Shown in pieces: positions 18,583-27,227 of a DNA stretch of 64,000 nt (the first letter of the stretch is position 1; each line of letters starts with the position of its first letter). Source of the stretch: an uncultured Draconibacterium sp. (lineage in GTDB: Bacteria; Bacteroidota; Bacteroidia; Bacteroidales; Prolixibacteraceae); NCBI RefSeq assembly GCF_963676815.1, contig NZ_OY781365.1, forward strand, positions 4,622,501 through 4,686,500, in the 5' to 3' direction. The translations under genes were made by a program, and so were the position numbers. Below the pieces are notes generated by a model, which searched no databases, was not told the DNA's origin, and saw only the letters and a list, made by a program, of their open reading frames with translations.

Positions 18583-19584
18583 ATGAAAGAGATTATAGAA
18601 AAATATTTGGAAGGACGAGCATCAGCAAGTGAGCAGATGCAATTGTTGAAGTGGTTAAGAAAGAAAGAAAATCGCATAGTTTTTAATAGTTCTAGGTTAG
18701 TTTGGAATAAAAGCCAGAGAAATAAGGCGCTTCCGGAAGGAAGTGAACTGAGCTGGCTAAATATTCAAGATCAAATGTTACAAAAAAGTTTCAAAAGATG
18801 GCAGTATTCTGATAAGGTGAACCTAATGGTTCGGATTGCTGCCATCTTCTTTTTTGTTTTGAGTCTTGGTGGTGGTGCTTTTATTATTTCAACTACTAAG
18901 CATAAAAATACGTGGTACTCCGAGATTGAAGCAGAAAACGGGCAAATATCAAAAGTAAAACTGCCTGATGGCTCGCTGGTTTGGCTAAATTCAGGATCGA
19001 AAATTTCGTACAATAACTTGTTTGCATCAAATAACCGCGAAGTAAACCTTGAAGGAGAGGCTTATTTCGAAGTTCAGAAGGATGAAGATCTTGCGTTTGT
19101 GGTAAACAGCGGAGAGATTCAGGTTAAAGTTCATGGAACAAAATTTAACGTAGAGGCCTATCCCGGATCGGAGAATATCGACGTTGTCTTGGAATCAGGG
19201 AAAGTACAGCTCTTAAGCCCCGAAGTAGCTTCTTTCCAGTATTTTCTGAGACCGGGAGAAAGAGCATCATTTGTAAAATCAAACAATCAATTAAATATCA
19301 GCGAGGTAAATACAATGAAATACACCTCGTGGAAAGACGGTATTTTAAATATATATAATCAGCCACTTGTTGAGGTGGTAAAACGCCTGGAGAAAAGATA
19401 CAATCAGAAGTTTGAATTTGCTGACGAGCTAAAGGATTTCCCTTTCACTTTTACCATCAAAAACGAGCCTCTTGATGAGATTATCAGGATTATGGAAAAG
19501 ATTGCACCAATAAAAACTAAACAAGAAAAAAATGTAATAGTATTTCAATTGGACACAGAAAAAGTAAGAGAATTGTCGAGATAA
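18583..19584 (+). CDS. FecR-type anti-sigma factor (DUF4974)
   Basis: 333 residues. The cytosolic N-terminus (1-80) should hold the ECF sigma factor; a single transmembrane helix follows at about 83-103 (VRIAAIFFFVLSLGGGAFII). The periplasmic part has a FecR domain (GQISKVKLPDGSLVWLNSGS, REVNLEGEAYFEVQKDEDLA) and a C-terminal DUF4974 domain (about 245-325, KDGILNIYNQPLVEVVKRLE). It should release the sigma factor when the STN domain of the adjacent SusC signals ligand binding. Confidence 0.93.
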   Translation: MKEIIEKYLEGRASASEQMQLLKWLRKKENRIVFNSSRLVWNKSQRNKALPEGSELSWLNIQDQMLQKSFKRWQYSDKVNLMVRIAAIFFFVLSLGGGAFIISTTKHKNTWYSEIEAENGQISKVKLPDGSLVWLNSGSKISYNNLFASNNREVNLEGEAYFEVQKDEDLAFVVNSGEIQVKVHGTKFNVEAYPGSENIDVVLESGKVQLLSPEVASFQYFLRPGERASFVKSNNQLNISEVNTMKYTSWKDGILNIYNQPLVEVVKRLEKRYNQKFEFADELKDFPFTFTIKNEPLDEIIRIMEKIAPIKTKQEKNVIVFQLDTEKVRELSR

Positions 19585-19588
19585 AAAA

Positions 19589-19641
19589 GCCGAAAGTGCG
19601 GCAACACTTCCGGCCTTCATTTACCATCGACAAACGGTAAA
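19589..19641 (+). promoter_or_regulatory. Two inverted repeats in the fecR-susC spacer
   Basis: GCCGAAAGTG (19589-19598) can pair with CACTTCCGGC (19604-19613) with one mismatch; TTTACC (19620-19625) can pair with GGTAAA (19636-19641). No T-run follows, so these look like leader hairpins rather than a terminator. They lie 94 bp or more before susC, where the sigma-dependent promoter would be expected. Confidence 0.4.
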
Positions 19642-19734
19642 TAAATTTATAATTTAAATCAATGTAAAACTATGAAAAAAATCTTAATCCAGGGAAGAGG
19701 TATGCCTTCCTTTTAGAGTAAAAGCTTAAAGCTT

Positions 19735-22700
19735 ATGAAACTAACAGTTTTGTTTTTAATGGTTGGACTGATGCAGGTTTCGGCAAGTGTATATAGTCAA
19801 TCAACCAAGCTTACATTAGCAATGCACAACAAACGTGTTGTAGAAGTGCTGGACGAAATTGAAAAACAGTCGGAATTTCATTTTGCCTATAGTTCTGAAT
19901 TGATTGATGTGAACCGAAAAGTATCGGTTGAGATAAACGATCAGAAAATTAATGAGATTCTGGATGTTGTATTTGATGGAACTGATGTTGCTTATGTAAC
20001 ATACGATAGACATATTATGCTTTATCCGGCTGAAATGGATATCGAAAAAAGTAAAGGAAACTTCGATGCTCGTGGCGAGCAACAATCTGTTTCAGGTATT
20101 GTTAACGATGGAGGAGGACAACCCTTGCCCGGAGTAACTGTAATTGTTAAAGGAACATCAAATGGTACAGTAACCAATAGTAATGGTGAGTATTCAATTA
20201 GCGGTGTTGCCGATAACGATGTTTTGCAGTTTTCTTTTGTCGGAATGAAGACTCAGGAAATTAGCATTGCCGGGAAAGCCGTTATAAATATTACAATGGA
20301 AGAAGAAACCATTGGTATTGAAGAGGTTGTTGCCATTGGTTACGGTACTTTGCGTAAGCAGGATGTAACCGGTTCAATTTCGAAAACCGAAGGTGAGGAG
20401 CTGATAAAAGCACAAAGTTTTAGCCCGCTTGATAACCTAAGAGGTAAAGCTTCTGGAGTAAATATCTACTCTAATTCATCGCAGCCCGGTGCTTATCAAA
20501 GTCGTGTTGTAATCCGTGGTATGTCAACTATCAATTCTTCAACCAATCCATTATATGTTGTTGATGGTGTTGTAATGGAGAATTTTGGTTTAATGAACCC
20601 GAATGACATTGAAAGCATTGAAGTATTAAAAGATGCTTCGGCAACCGCTATTTATGGTGCACGTGGTGCAAATGGTGTTATTTTGGTAACTACCAAACGC
20701 GGAAAAACCGGTAGCGAAGGAACTGTGGTAAGCTACCAGGGATCAGTTGGTGTTAGCACGGTTGCTCGTTATATGGATGTTTTGAATGCGCAGGAGTGGA
20801 CTGATGCATTTATGATCGGTTTGGAAAATGAAAATAACTATATGGGTTATGACTGGTCGCTTGATCGTACTGATTGGTTTACAGACATGAACTATTTTGA
20901 TGCACAGGGTAATCCATTATACGACACCGATTGGCAAAAAGAAGCTACCCGAACTGCCATCTCTCACAACCACCAATTAAATATACAGCAGGCCGGCAAA
21001 AATTCATCAACAGGTGCCTTTCTCAACTATACTGATCAGCAGGGAGTAGTGAATAACACTTACAGCAAAAGGGTAAATGCTAAACTTACTTTCGACGGTG
21101 AACCTACAAAATGGTTATCAACCGGCATAAATTTAATGGTGAACCACTCGTGGGGACGTTATACCCCGGAAACCGGTGGTGGACAAGAAGCACGACGTAC
21201 AATGATTGAAATGTTGCCTTGGTTGCCTGTTAAAGATGCTAATGGTAATTACACCACTTCATCATCTTCATCGCTGTCTGATACATTTGGATTTGAAGGT
21301 ATGTCAAATCCTGCAATGATTTTGGATTTGCAAAAACGAATGAACTACAATACCCAGATTTTTGGTAATGCAGCTTTAACATTCCACCTGATGGAAGGAT
21401 TGGACTTGAAAACTCAGTTTGGTATCGACAATCATAACCGAACATACAAAGGTTATTCATCCATTTTGCTAAACAACATTTCAATGCCTAACGGATGGGC
21501 TGATATACAGCACACTAATACTTTCTACTGGCAGGAAGAAACTTACCTGACTTACAAGAAGGTAGTTGGCGACCACCGATTAAATGCAATGGCTGGTCTT
21601 TCTTGGCAGAAACGTACCTATAATTGGGATCGTTCTCGTACTGAAGGATTCAGCGATGATTTCTACGAATGGTATAATATGGGTGCAGGAACAAATCCTT
21701 CATCTCCATCATCTGACTATAACGATTGGGCGATGAACTCTTACTTCTTAAGAGTTGCGTACACACTTAAAGATAAATACTCGGCAACCGTTACAGGCCG
21801 TTACGATGGATCTTCGAAGTTTGGAGACAACAATAAATACGCGTTTTTCCCATCAGCAGGTTTGGCATGGAACATGTCGCAGGAAGATTTCCTGAAAGAC
21901 AGTGGCCTGATTGATATGCTTAAATTGCATACCAGTTATGGTATAACCGGTAACTCTGAAATTGGCCCTTACAATTCGTTGGCCTCAGTTAGCTCCGGAA
22001 CAATCTTGATGAATGGTTCTCGTTCGCCTTATTCATACATTAACTCTTTTGCAAACCCTGATTTGAAATGGGAAAAAACTGCGCAATGGGACTTGGGTGT
22101 AAACTTAGGCATATTTGATAATCAGCTTACTTTTGATGTTTCGTACTACTACAAGAAAACAACTGATTTATTGCTGAATACGCCACTTCCAACATCTTCA
22201 GGTTTTAGTTCTGTGTTCAAAAATATTGGTTCTGTGAAAAACCAGGGTATGGATATCATGATTAATGCTACACCGGTTCAAACAGCTGATTTTACATGGA
22301 ATTCGACTTTAAACCTGAACTACAACAAAAACGAAATTCTTAGCCTTGGCGACAACGACGAAGATATTGAAATGAACTACTGGGTAGGTGGATCTGAAAG
22401 TATTTTGCGTGTTGGCGAAAACCTGAGTAGTTTCTTTGGTTACAAACGACTTGGAGTTTATACCGAAGAAGATTTTGAAGCCGGAGAGATTGATCGTAAT
22501 CAGATTGGCCGTGCAAAACGAACCAACGAAAAAGAAATTATCGGAAAAGGTATGCCAGACTGGACAGGTAGTTTGATCAATACTTTCTCTTATAGAAACT
22601 TCGACTTAACTGTTGATTTGCAATTTGTTTGGGGGGTTGAAACCATGCAACAGTTTTACCATTCAACTTACGACCGTTTTGGTATCACCAACGGTTTATC

Positions 22701-23073
22701 AAATATTCTTTACGATGCTTACGATGGTACAAACCCAAATACCATGCAACAAGCTATCTATCTGACAAACTCTGGCCATGCCGGACAGAATACAACTGTT
22801 GATTCAAGCTGGATTGCCGATGGTTCTTACCTGAGAGCTAATCTTATTCAGTTTGGTTACACTGTTCCATCAAACTATTGCCAATCGCTTGGTATTGAGG
22901 CAGTAAGAGTTTATGCGAATGTAAACAATGCATTCTTGTTATGTTCCGACGATTTTAACGGTTACGATCCTGAATCTACATCTCAGGGTAGTGGACAGTT
23001 TGGACAGAACATGACATTCTTCTCCTATCCAAGAGCCAGAACATGGACGTTTGGTGTAAACGTAACTTTTTAA
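19735..23073 (+). CDS. SusC/RagA-type TonB-dependent receptor with STN domain
   Basis: Outer membrane importer for an oligosaccharide, forming a lidded channel with SusD. 1112 residues from the ATG at 19735: signal peptide ending VSASVYSQ, STN (secretin/TonB N-terminal) domain at about 24-95 for signalling to FecR, a carboxypeptidase-regulatory-like domain (QSVSGIVNDGGGQPLPGVTV, about 115-195), the TonB-box-like EEVVAIGYGTLRKQDVTGSI, the plug (DNLRGKASGVNI, SIEVLKDASATAIYGARGA) and a 22-strand barrel to the terminal phenylalanine. The reading frame upstream is the usual SusC N-terminal extension but is broken by a TAG (see findings). Confidence 0.96.
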   Translation: MKLTVLFLMVGLMQVSASVYSQSTKLTLAMHNKRVVEVLDEIEKQSEFHFAYSSELIDVNRKVSVEINDQKINEILDVVFDGTDVAYVTYDRHIMLYPAEMDIEKSKGNFDARGEQQSVSGIVNDGGGQPLPGVTVIVKGTSNGTVTNSNGEYSISGVADNDVLQFSFVGMKTQEISIAGKAVINITMEEETIGIEEVVAIGYGTLRKQDVTGSISKTEGEELIKAQSFSPLDNLRGKASGVNIYSNSSQPGAYQSRVVIRGMSTINSSTNPLYVVDGVVMENFGLMNPNDIESIEVLKDASATAIYGARGANGVILVTTKRGKTGSEGTVVSYQGSVGVSTVARYMDVLNAQEWTDAFMIGLENENNYMGYDWSLDRTDWFTDMNYFDAQGNPLYDTDWQKEATRTAISHNHQLNIQQAGKNSSTGAFLNYTDQQGVVNNTYSKRVNAKLTFDGEPTKWLSTGINLMVNHSWGRYTPETGGGQEARRTMIEMLPWLPVKDANGNYTTSSSSSLSDTFGFEGMSNPAMILDLQKRMNYNTQIFGNAALTFHLMEGLDLKTQFGIDNHNRTYKGYSSILLNNISMPNGWADIQHTNTFYWQEETYLTYKKVVGDHRLNAMAGLSWQKRTYNWDRSRTEGFSDDFYEWYNMGAGTNPSSPSSDYNDWAMNSYFLRVAYTLKDKYSATVTGRYDGSSKFGDNNKYAFFPSAGLAWNMSQEDFLKDSGLIDMLKLHTSYGITGNSEIGPYNSLASVSSGTILMNGSRSPYSYINSFANPDLKWEKTAQWDLGVNLGIFDNQLTFDVSYYYKKTTDLLLNTPLPTSSGFSSVFKNIGSVKNQGMDIMINATPVQTADFTWNSTLNLNYNKNEILSLGDNDEDIEMNYWVGGSESILRVGENLSSFFGYKRLGVYTEEDFEAGEIDRNQIGRAKRTNEKEIIGKGMPDWTGSLINTFSYRNFDLTVDLQFVWGVETMQQFYHSTYDRFGITNGLSNILYDAYDGTNPNTMQQAIYLTNSGHAGQNTTVDSSWIADGSYLRANLIQFGYTVPSNYCQSLGIEAVRVYANVNNAFLLCSDDFNGYDPESTSQGSGQFGQNMTFFSYPRARTWTFGVNVTF

Positions 23074-23094
23074 TGAATTAAAATTAGAACGATC

Positions 23095-24654
23095 ATGAAA
23101 AAGATAATATTATTCTTATTAGTAGGGGTCTTTACGTTGACCTCATGCGACGAGTTTCTGGAAGAAAGTCCAAAATCATCAATAACTGATGTGGATTATT
23201 ATAAAACCGAATCTCAGGCAACCGAGAACGTAAACTATTTGTACCGCAACGGAGCAACAATCCGTATTGCACATGCATCAAGCGCATACATTGGCTCTAA
23301 ATCTTCAATACTTGGAATGCTAACAGGTTATTTTACCAATAGTTACGAAGGTCAGGAAGTAGTGTGCAGGTATTCGCGCTTGCTTACACGCCAGGGACAT
23401 ACCAACGAAATATCAGGAACTTCTGATGATATTTGGGACAACTGTTACCGTACAATTAATGTAGCTAACAACGCTATTGCCAGTATTCCCGGTATTGAAA
23501 TGAGTGCAAGCTCGGCAAGCACTTTAATTGCAGAAGCAAAATTCTTCAGAGCATTCAACTATTTCTATTTGGTGAAAACATTTGGCGATGTACCTTTACT
23601 GTTAGAGCCTGCAACTTTAGATAATTTGTATCCGGATAGAACTGCTGCATCAGCTGTTTACGAGCAGATTGAAAAAGATTTGGCCGATGCTGTTGAGGAT
23701 TTGCCGGCTGCAACATTTGCTTCAAACGGACACCGCATTTCGAAATATGTGGCTGCAATGGCTTTGGCCGATGTATATTTTTACCAGGGAGATTATGCCA
23801 ATGCAAAAACCTATGCCAAAATGGTTATCGATTCTCCACATTCGCTGACTGAAAATAGCGATTTGGCCGAGAACAGTGCTTTCAACCAATTGCGTACAAC
23901 CGATGATTTGGGTGAAGTAATTTACAGTTTGGAATACGATGCAAGCATAGCCAGTAGTTCATGGAGACCGACTTATGCATTTACATCGTCGGCAACAGCA
24001 GTATTCGGAACTTATTCAATCTTTGAAAGAACTTATGGCCCAATCGATCGTTTCCTGAATGTTTACGACGAAAACGACCTTCGTATTCAGCCTAACCAGT
24101 TCTTCCACTGGGAATATACCAACCCAACAAACGATAAAACCTGGACTGCTCCGGAAGGACAGGCCGGTTGCTGGTATTATTTTGATGAAGATGCGCTGTT
24201 AAACACAGGTATTGGAACAAAAGACTGGAACTTCTACCGTTTGGCGGAAGCATATTTGGATTATGCCGAGTCAGTTGCTCAAACTGAAGGTGTAACTGAT
24301 GAAGCGGCAACTTACCTGGCAAAAGTTCAGGCGCGTGCCAACACCGAAGGAAAAACAGAAACTGAAATAAAAGCTGAATTATTGAGCCTTTCAAGCCAGG
24401 AGTTTATTGAAGCTTGCTGGACGGAAAGATTGCGTGAATTTGCTTTAGAATTCAAAATCTGGGACGATTGTGTTCGTACAATGAAATTCCCCGTTATTTC
24501 AGAAACTGAAAAAGGAAGTGTAACTTACGTTGATTTAATTGGTGCACAAAATGCAGCCGGTGCTACGTTTAAAGAAACAGATTTGGTGTTCCCGATTTCG
24601 TTGAGCGAGTTACAACGTAATCCGAACCTGACTCAAAATGAAGGTTATCAGTAG
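23095..24654 (+). CDS. SusD/RagB-type surface glycan-binding lipoprotein
   Basis: 519 residues; lipoprotein signal with lipobox cysteine C18 (LTSCDEFLEESP). The mature part has the SusD pattern: N-terminal KSSITDVDYYKTESQATENV, TPR-like helices (AEAKFFRAFNYFYLVKTFGD, VAAMALADVYFYQGDYANAK) and the C-terminal domain with FYRLAEAYLDYAESVAQ and ending VFPISLSELQRNPNLTQN. It caps the SusC channel and binds the incoming glycan. It starts 21 bp after susC. Confidence 0.96.
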   Translation: MKKIILFLLVGVFTLTSCDEFLEESPKSSITDVDYYKTESQATENVNYLYRNGATIRIAHASSAYIGSKSSILGMLTGYFTNSYEGQEVVCRYSRLLTRQGHTNEISGTSDDIWDNCYRTINVANNAIASIPGIEMSASSASTLIAEAKFFRAFNYFYLVKTFGDVPLLLEPATLDNLYPDRTAASAVYEQIEKDLADAVEDLPAATFASNGHRISKYVAAMALADVYFYQGDYANAKTYAKMVIDSPHSLTENSDLAENSAFNQLRTTDDLGEVIYSLEYDASIASSSWRPTYAFTSSATAVFGTYSIFERTYGPIDRFLNVYDENDLRIQPNQFFHWEYTNPTNDKTWTAPEGQAGCWYYFDEDALLNTGIGTKDWNFYRLAEAYLDYAESVAQTEGVTDEAATYLAKVQARANTEGKTETEIKAELLSLSSQEFIEACWTERLREFALEFKIWDDCVRTMKFPVISETEKGSVTYVDLIGAQNAAGATFKETDLVFPISLSELQRNPNLTQNEGYQ

Positions 24655-24716
24655 ACAATATTTCGTTAAAATACGAAAACCGATTACGGATAACACGAAA
24701 TAATATTGATTTGAAA

Positions 24717-24751
24717 AAAGAGAGGCTGCTATTTTGGTGCAGCCTCTCTTT
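24717..24751 (+). terminator. Strong hairpin between susD and GH92 gene
   Basis: Perfect 13-bp stem (24717-24729 with 24739-24751) around a 9-nt loop, but only a TTT tract follows. It could be a leaky terminator or an mRNA-stabilising hairpin that keeps susCD transcripts more abundant than those of the enzymes downstream. Confidence 0.6.
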
Positions 24752-24804
24752 AAACAAGAACGACATTCGGTAAGCGATAAAATCATTCAAATCATAAAAT
24801 AAGG

Positions 24805-26997
24805 ATGAAGAATCTACTACTACTTTTGTTAATATTGGTTGGATTTTCTTGCAAACAAAAAGAGCGGGAAATAGCAGAAACGGATTTTACGCAATTTGTT
24901 GATCCAACGATAGGAAACGTTGGACATATTTTGCAGCCAACCAGACCAACGGTGCAGTTACCCAACCAAATGACCCGGATGACACCTGACCGCGCTGATT
25001 ATTTGGATGATCAGATTTCATCTTTTCCGTTGAATGTCATTTCGCATCGCGTGGCGCAAGCGTTTTTTATTAAGCCAATCGTAGGATCGGTTTCAGCAGA
25101 AAGTTGGGAAAAAGGATTAACCTGGGATCATGATCTGGAGATTAACCGACCATGGTATTACAAAACAGAGCTGATTGAAGACGAAGTAAGCGTTGAATAC
25201 ACGGTAGGTAAAAAGACCGGTATTTTCCGATTTAAATTTCACTCCGAACAGAAAGCGAATTTATTGCTTGGACATTATTACAACAATGGTGAATATACAG
25301 TTGCAGAAGATAATTCGATTTCGGGAGTTGAAAATTTCCGAAATGTAAAAATTTACGTTTACGGAGAATTTTCAGGCCAGAGCACCATAAAAAATGATGG
25401 AGCTGACAAGCTTGTTATTTCAGCCTTAGAAGGAGATGCGGAACCAATAGAATTTAAATATGCCACTTCTTTTATCAGTAAAGAACAGGCGCAAAACAAT
25501 TTTCAGGCAGAACTGGAAAGAATTACTTTCGATGAACTGAAAAACCAGGGGAAATTAGCCTGGGAAAAAGTTATCAATCAAATTGAAGTTAAAGGTGGTA
25601 CCGAGGCGCACAAAAGAAGCTTTTATACCGCGCTTTATCGCTGCTACGAACGTATGGTCAACATTTCAGAAGATGGACAGTATTTTAGTGGATTTGACAA
25701 CCAAATCCACCAAAGTACGCGCCCGTTTTATGTTGACGATTGGGTGTGGGATACCTACCTGGCGCATCATCCGCTTCGTGCTATTCTTCAGCCCGATGTT
25801 GAGGCTGATATGTTACAGTCGTACGTAAATATGTACGAGCAAAGCGGCTGGATGCCAACATTCCCGGTTATTTATGGCGATCACTCTTGTATGAATGGAT
25901 TTCATTCAACCATTTCATTTCTCGATGCGTATCGAAAAGGAATCCGGAATTTTGATGTACAATCTGCTTTTGAAGGAATGCTGAAAAATGCAGAAGAAGC
26001 TACAATGCTACCGTGGCGAAACGGTGAAAAATGTGAGCTGGACGATTTTTATCACGAGAAGGGATTCTTCCCTGCATTGCGTCCAGGAGTGAAGGAAACC
26101 GTAGCTTTAGTTCATCCATTCGAGAATCGTCAGGCGGTAGCGATTACATTAGGACACAGTTACGATGATTGGGCACTTTCGCAAATGGCCAAAGAACTTG
26201 GTAAATCACAAATTCAGGAGACCTTTGCAAAACGTGCCTCGAACTATAAAAATTTATGGCACCCGGAACAAAAAATGTTCTTACCAAAAGATGAGAATGG
26301 GAAGTGGATCGACATTGATCCTAAATTTGACGGAGGAATGGGGGCGCGTGCTTATTACGACGAAAATAATGGCTGGACATACAGGTGGCAAACGCAACAC
26401 GATGTAAACGGATTGATCGATTTATTTGGAGGAGTTGAACCGTTTGAAGCCGGTCTCGACCAACTTTTTCGTGAAAGCTTAGGCCGAAGTAAATACGAAT
26501 TCTGGTCAAAGCTTCCGGATGCCACAGGTTTGGTTGGCCAGTTTTCGATGGGTAACGAACCCAGCTTCCATATTCCGTATCTGTTCAACTACACCAGTTC
26601 GCCGTGGAAAACTCAAAAATGGACTCGCTTTTTAATTGATACCTGGTTTAAAGACAATGTGTTCGGAATTCCGGGTGATGAAGATGGTGGAGGTATGTCT
26701 GCTTTTGTGGTTTTCTCAGCAATGGGATTTTATCCCGTTACTCCGGGAATTCCTGAATATACAATTACAAGTCCTCTGTTCGAAGAAATTACCATCAACT
26801 TAGAGAATGGAAACAAATTCACCGTTTGTGCCCCCGGTTTATCAGCTAACAAGAAATACATACAAAGTGCCAAATTTAATGGGAAAACGCTTGATAAACC
26901 TTGGTTTACACATGAAGAATTAATGAATGGCGGTGTACTAGAACTTGAAATGGGCCATTTGCCCAACAAAAAGCTTTGGAATTTAAATAAATATTGA
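24805..26997 (+). CDS. GH92-family glycoside hydrolase (alpha-mannosidase-like lipoprotein)
   Basis: 730 residues, lipoprotein signal with C16 (LVGFSCKQK), so probably periplasmic or surface-anchored. The GH92 signatures are the N-terminal FVDPTIGNVGH, the middle FYVDDWVWDTYLAHHPL, and the C-terminal GNEPSFHIPYLFNYTSSPWK and IPGDEDGGGMSAFVVFSAMG. GH92 enzymes are Ca2+-dependent exo-alpha-mannosidases. Compared with the usual GNDDCGQMSAW, this protein reads GDEDGGGMSAF, and its N-terminal loop is also unusual, so it belongs to a diverged subgroup whose specificity should not be assumed. Confidence 0.9.
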   Translation: MKNLLLLLLILVGFSCKQKEREIAETDFTQFVDPTIGNVGHILQPTRPTVQLPNQMTRMTPDRADYLDDQISSFPLNVISHRVAQAFFIKPIVGSVSAESWEKGLTWDHDLEINRPWYYKTELIEDEVSVEYTVGKKTGIFRFKFHSEQKANLLLGHYYNNGEYTVAEDNSISGVENFRNVKIYVYGEFSGQSTIKNDGADKLVISALEGDAEPIEFKYATSFISKEQAQNNFQAELERITFDELKNQGKLAWEKVINQIEVKGGTEAHKRSFYTALYRCYERMVNISEDGQYFSGFDNQIHQSTRPFYVDDWVWDTYLAHHPLRAILQPDVEADMLQSYVNMYEQSGWMPTFPVIYGDHSCMNGFHSTISFLDAYRKGIRNFDVQSAFEGMLKNAEEATMLPWRNGEKCELDDFYHEKGFFPALRPGVKETVALVHPFENRQAVAITLGHSYDDWALSQMAKELGKSQIQETFAKRASNYKNLWHPEQKMFLPKDENGKWIDIDPKFDGGMGARAYYDENNGWTYRWQTQHDVNGLIDLFGGVEPFEAGLDQLFRESLGRSKYEFWSKLPDATGLVGQFSMGNEPSFHIPYLFNYTSSPWKTQKWTRFLIDTWFKDNVFGIPGDEDGGGMSAFVVFSAMGFYPVTPGIPEYTITSPLFEEITINLENGNKFTVCAPGLSANKKYIQSAKFNGKTLDKPWFTHEELMNGGVLELEMGHLPNKKLWNLNKY

Positions 26998-27048
26998 TGT
27001 TGTCCTATACAGGGGAATACCCAAACCAACTAAAACCTTTGATTCTCG

Positions 27049-27083
27049 GGAGCGGGCTTTAAACCGGTCGGCTCCTTTTTTTT
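27049..27083 (+). terminator. Terminator after GH92 gene
   Basis: GGAGC (27049-27053) pairs with GCTCC (27071-27075), with a partly paired interior, followed by a run of eight T. Imperfect stem, good T-tract. Confidence 0.6.
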
Positions 27084-27119
27084 CGATTTTTTTATTTTAC
27101 TTATAAGGATAGGTTAAGG

Positions 27120-27146
27120 GGCTCTGCACAAATGCAGGGCCTTTTT
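27120..27146 (+). terminator. Second terminator before GH95 gene (near-copy of the korB one)
   Basis: Arms GGCTCTGCA (27120-27128) and TGCAGGGCC (27133-27141), loop CAAA, then TTTTT. Arms and T-run are identical to 17756-17782. It lies upstream of the GH95 start, so GH95 either has its own promoter or is made from read-through. Confidence 0.8.
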
Positions 27147-27227
27147 ATTATTTTAGTGGTATCAATTATTTTATATCTTGCAGCTAATTGTAAGAAGTAC
27201 ATTAACTATGCTAAAAATTCTATTCCT

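Noticed and set aside
19589..19613. Terminator between fecR and susC
   Set aside because: The stem has a mismatch and no T-run, so it is listed only as a leader hairpin.
27132..27227. ATG at 27132 as the GH95 start
   Set aside because: It falls inside the 27120-27146 terminator and would put an unrelated stretch before the lipoprotein signal that starts at 27228.
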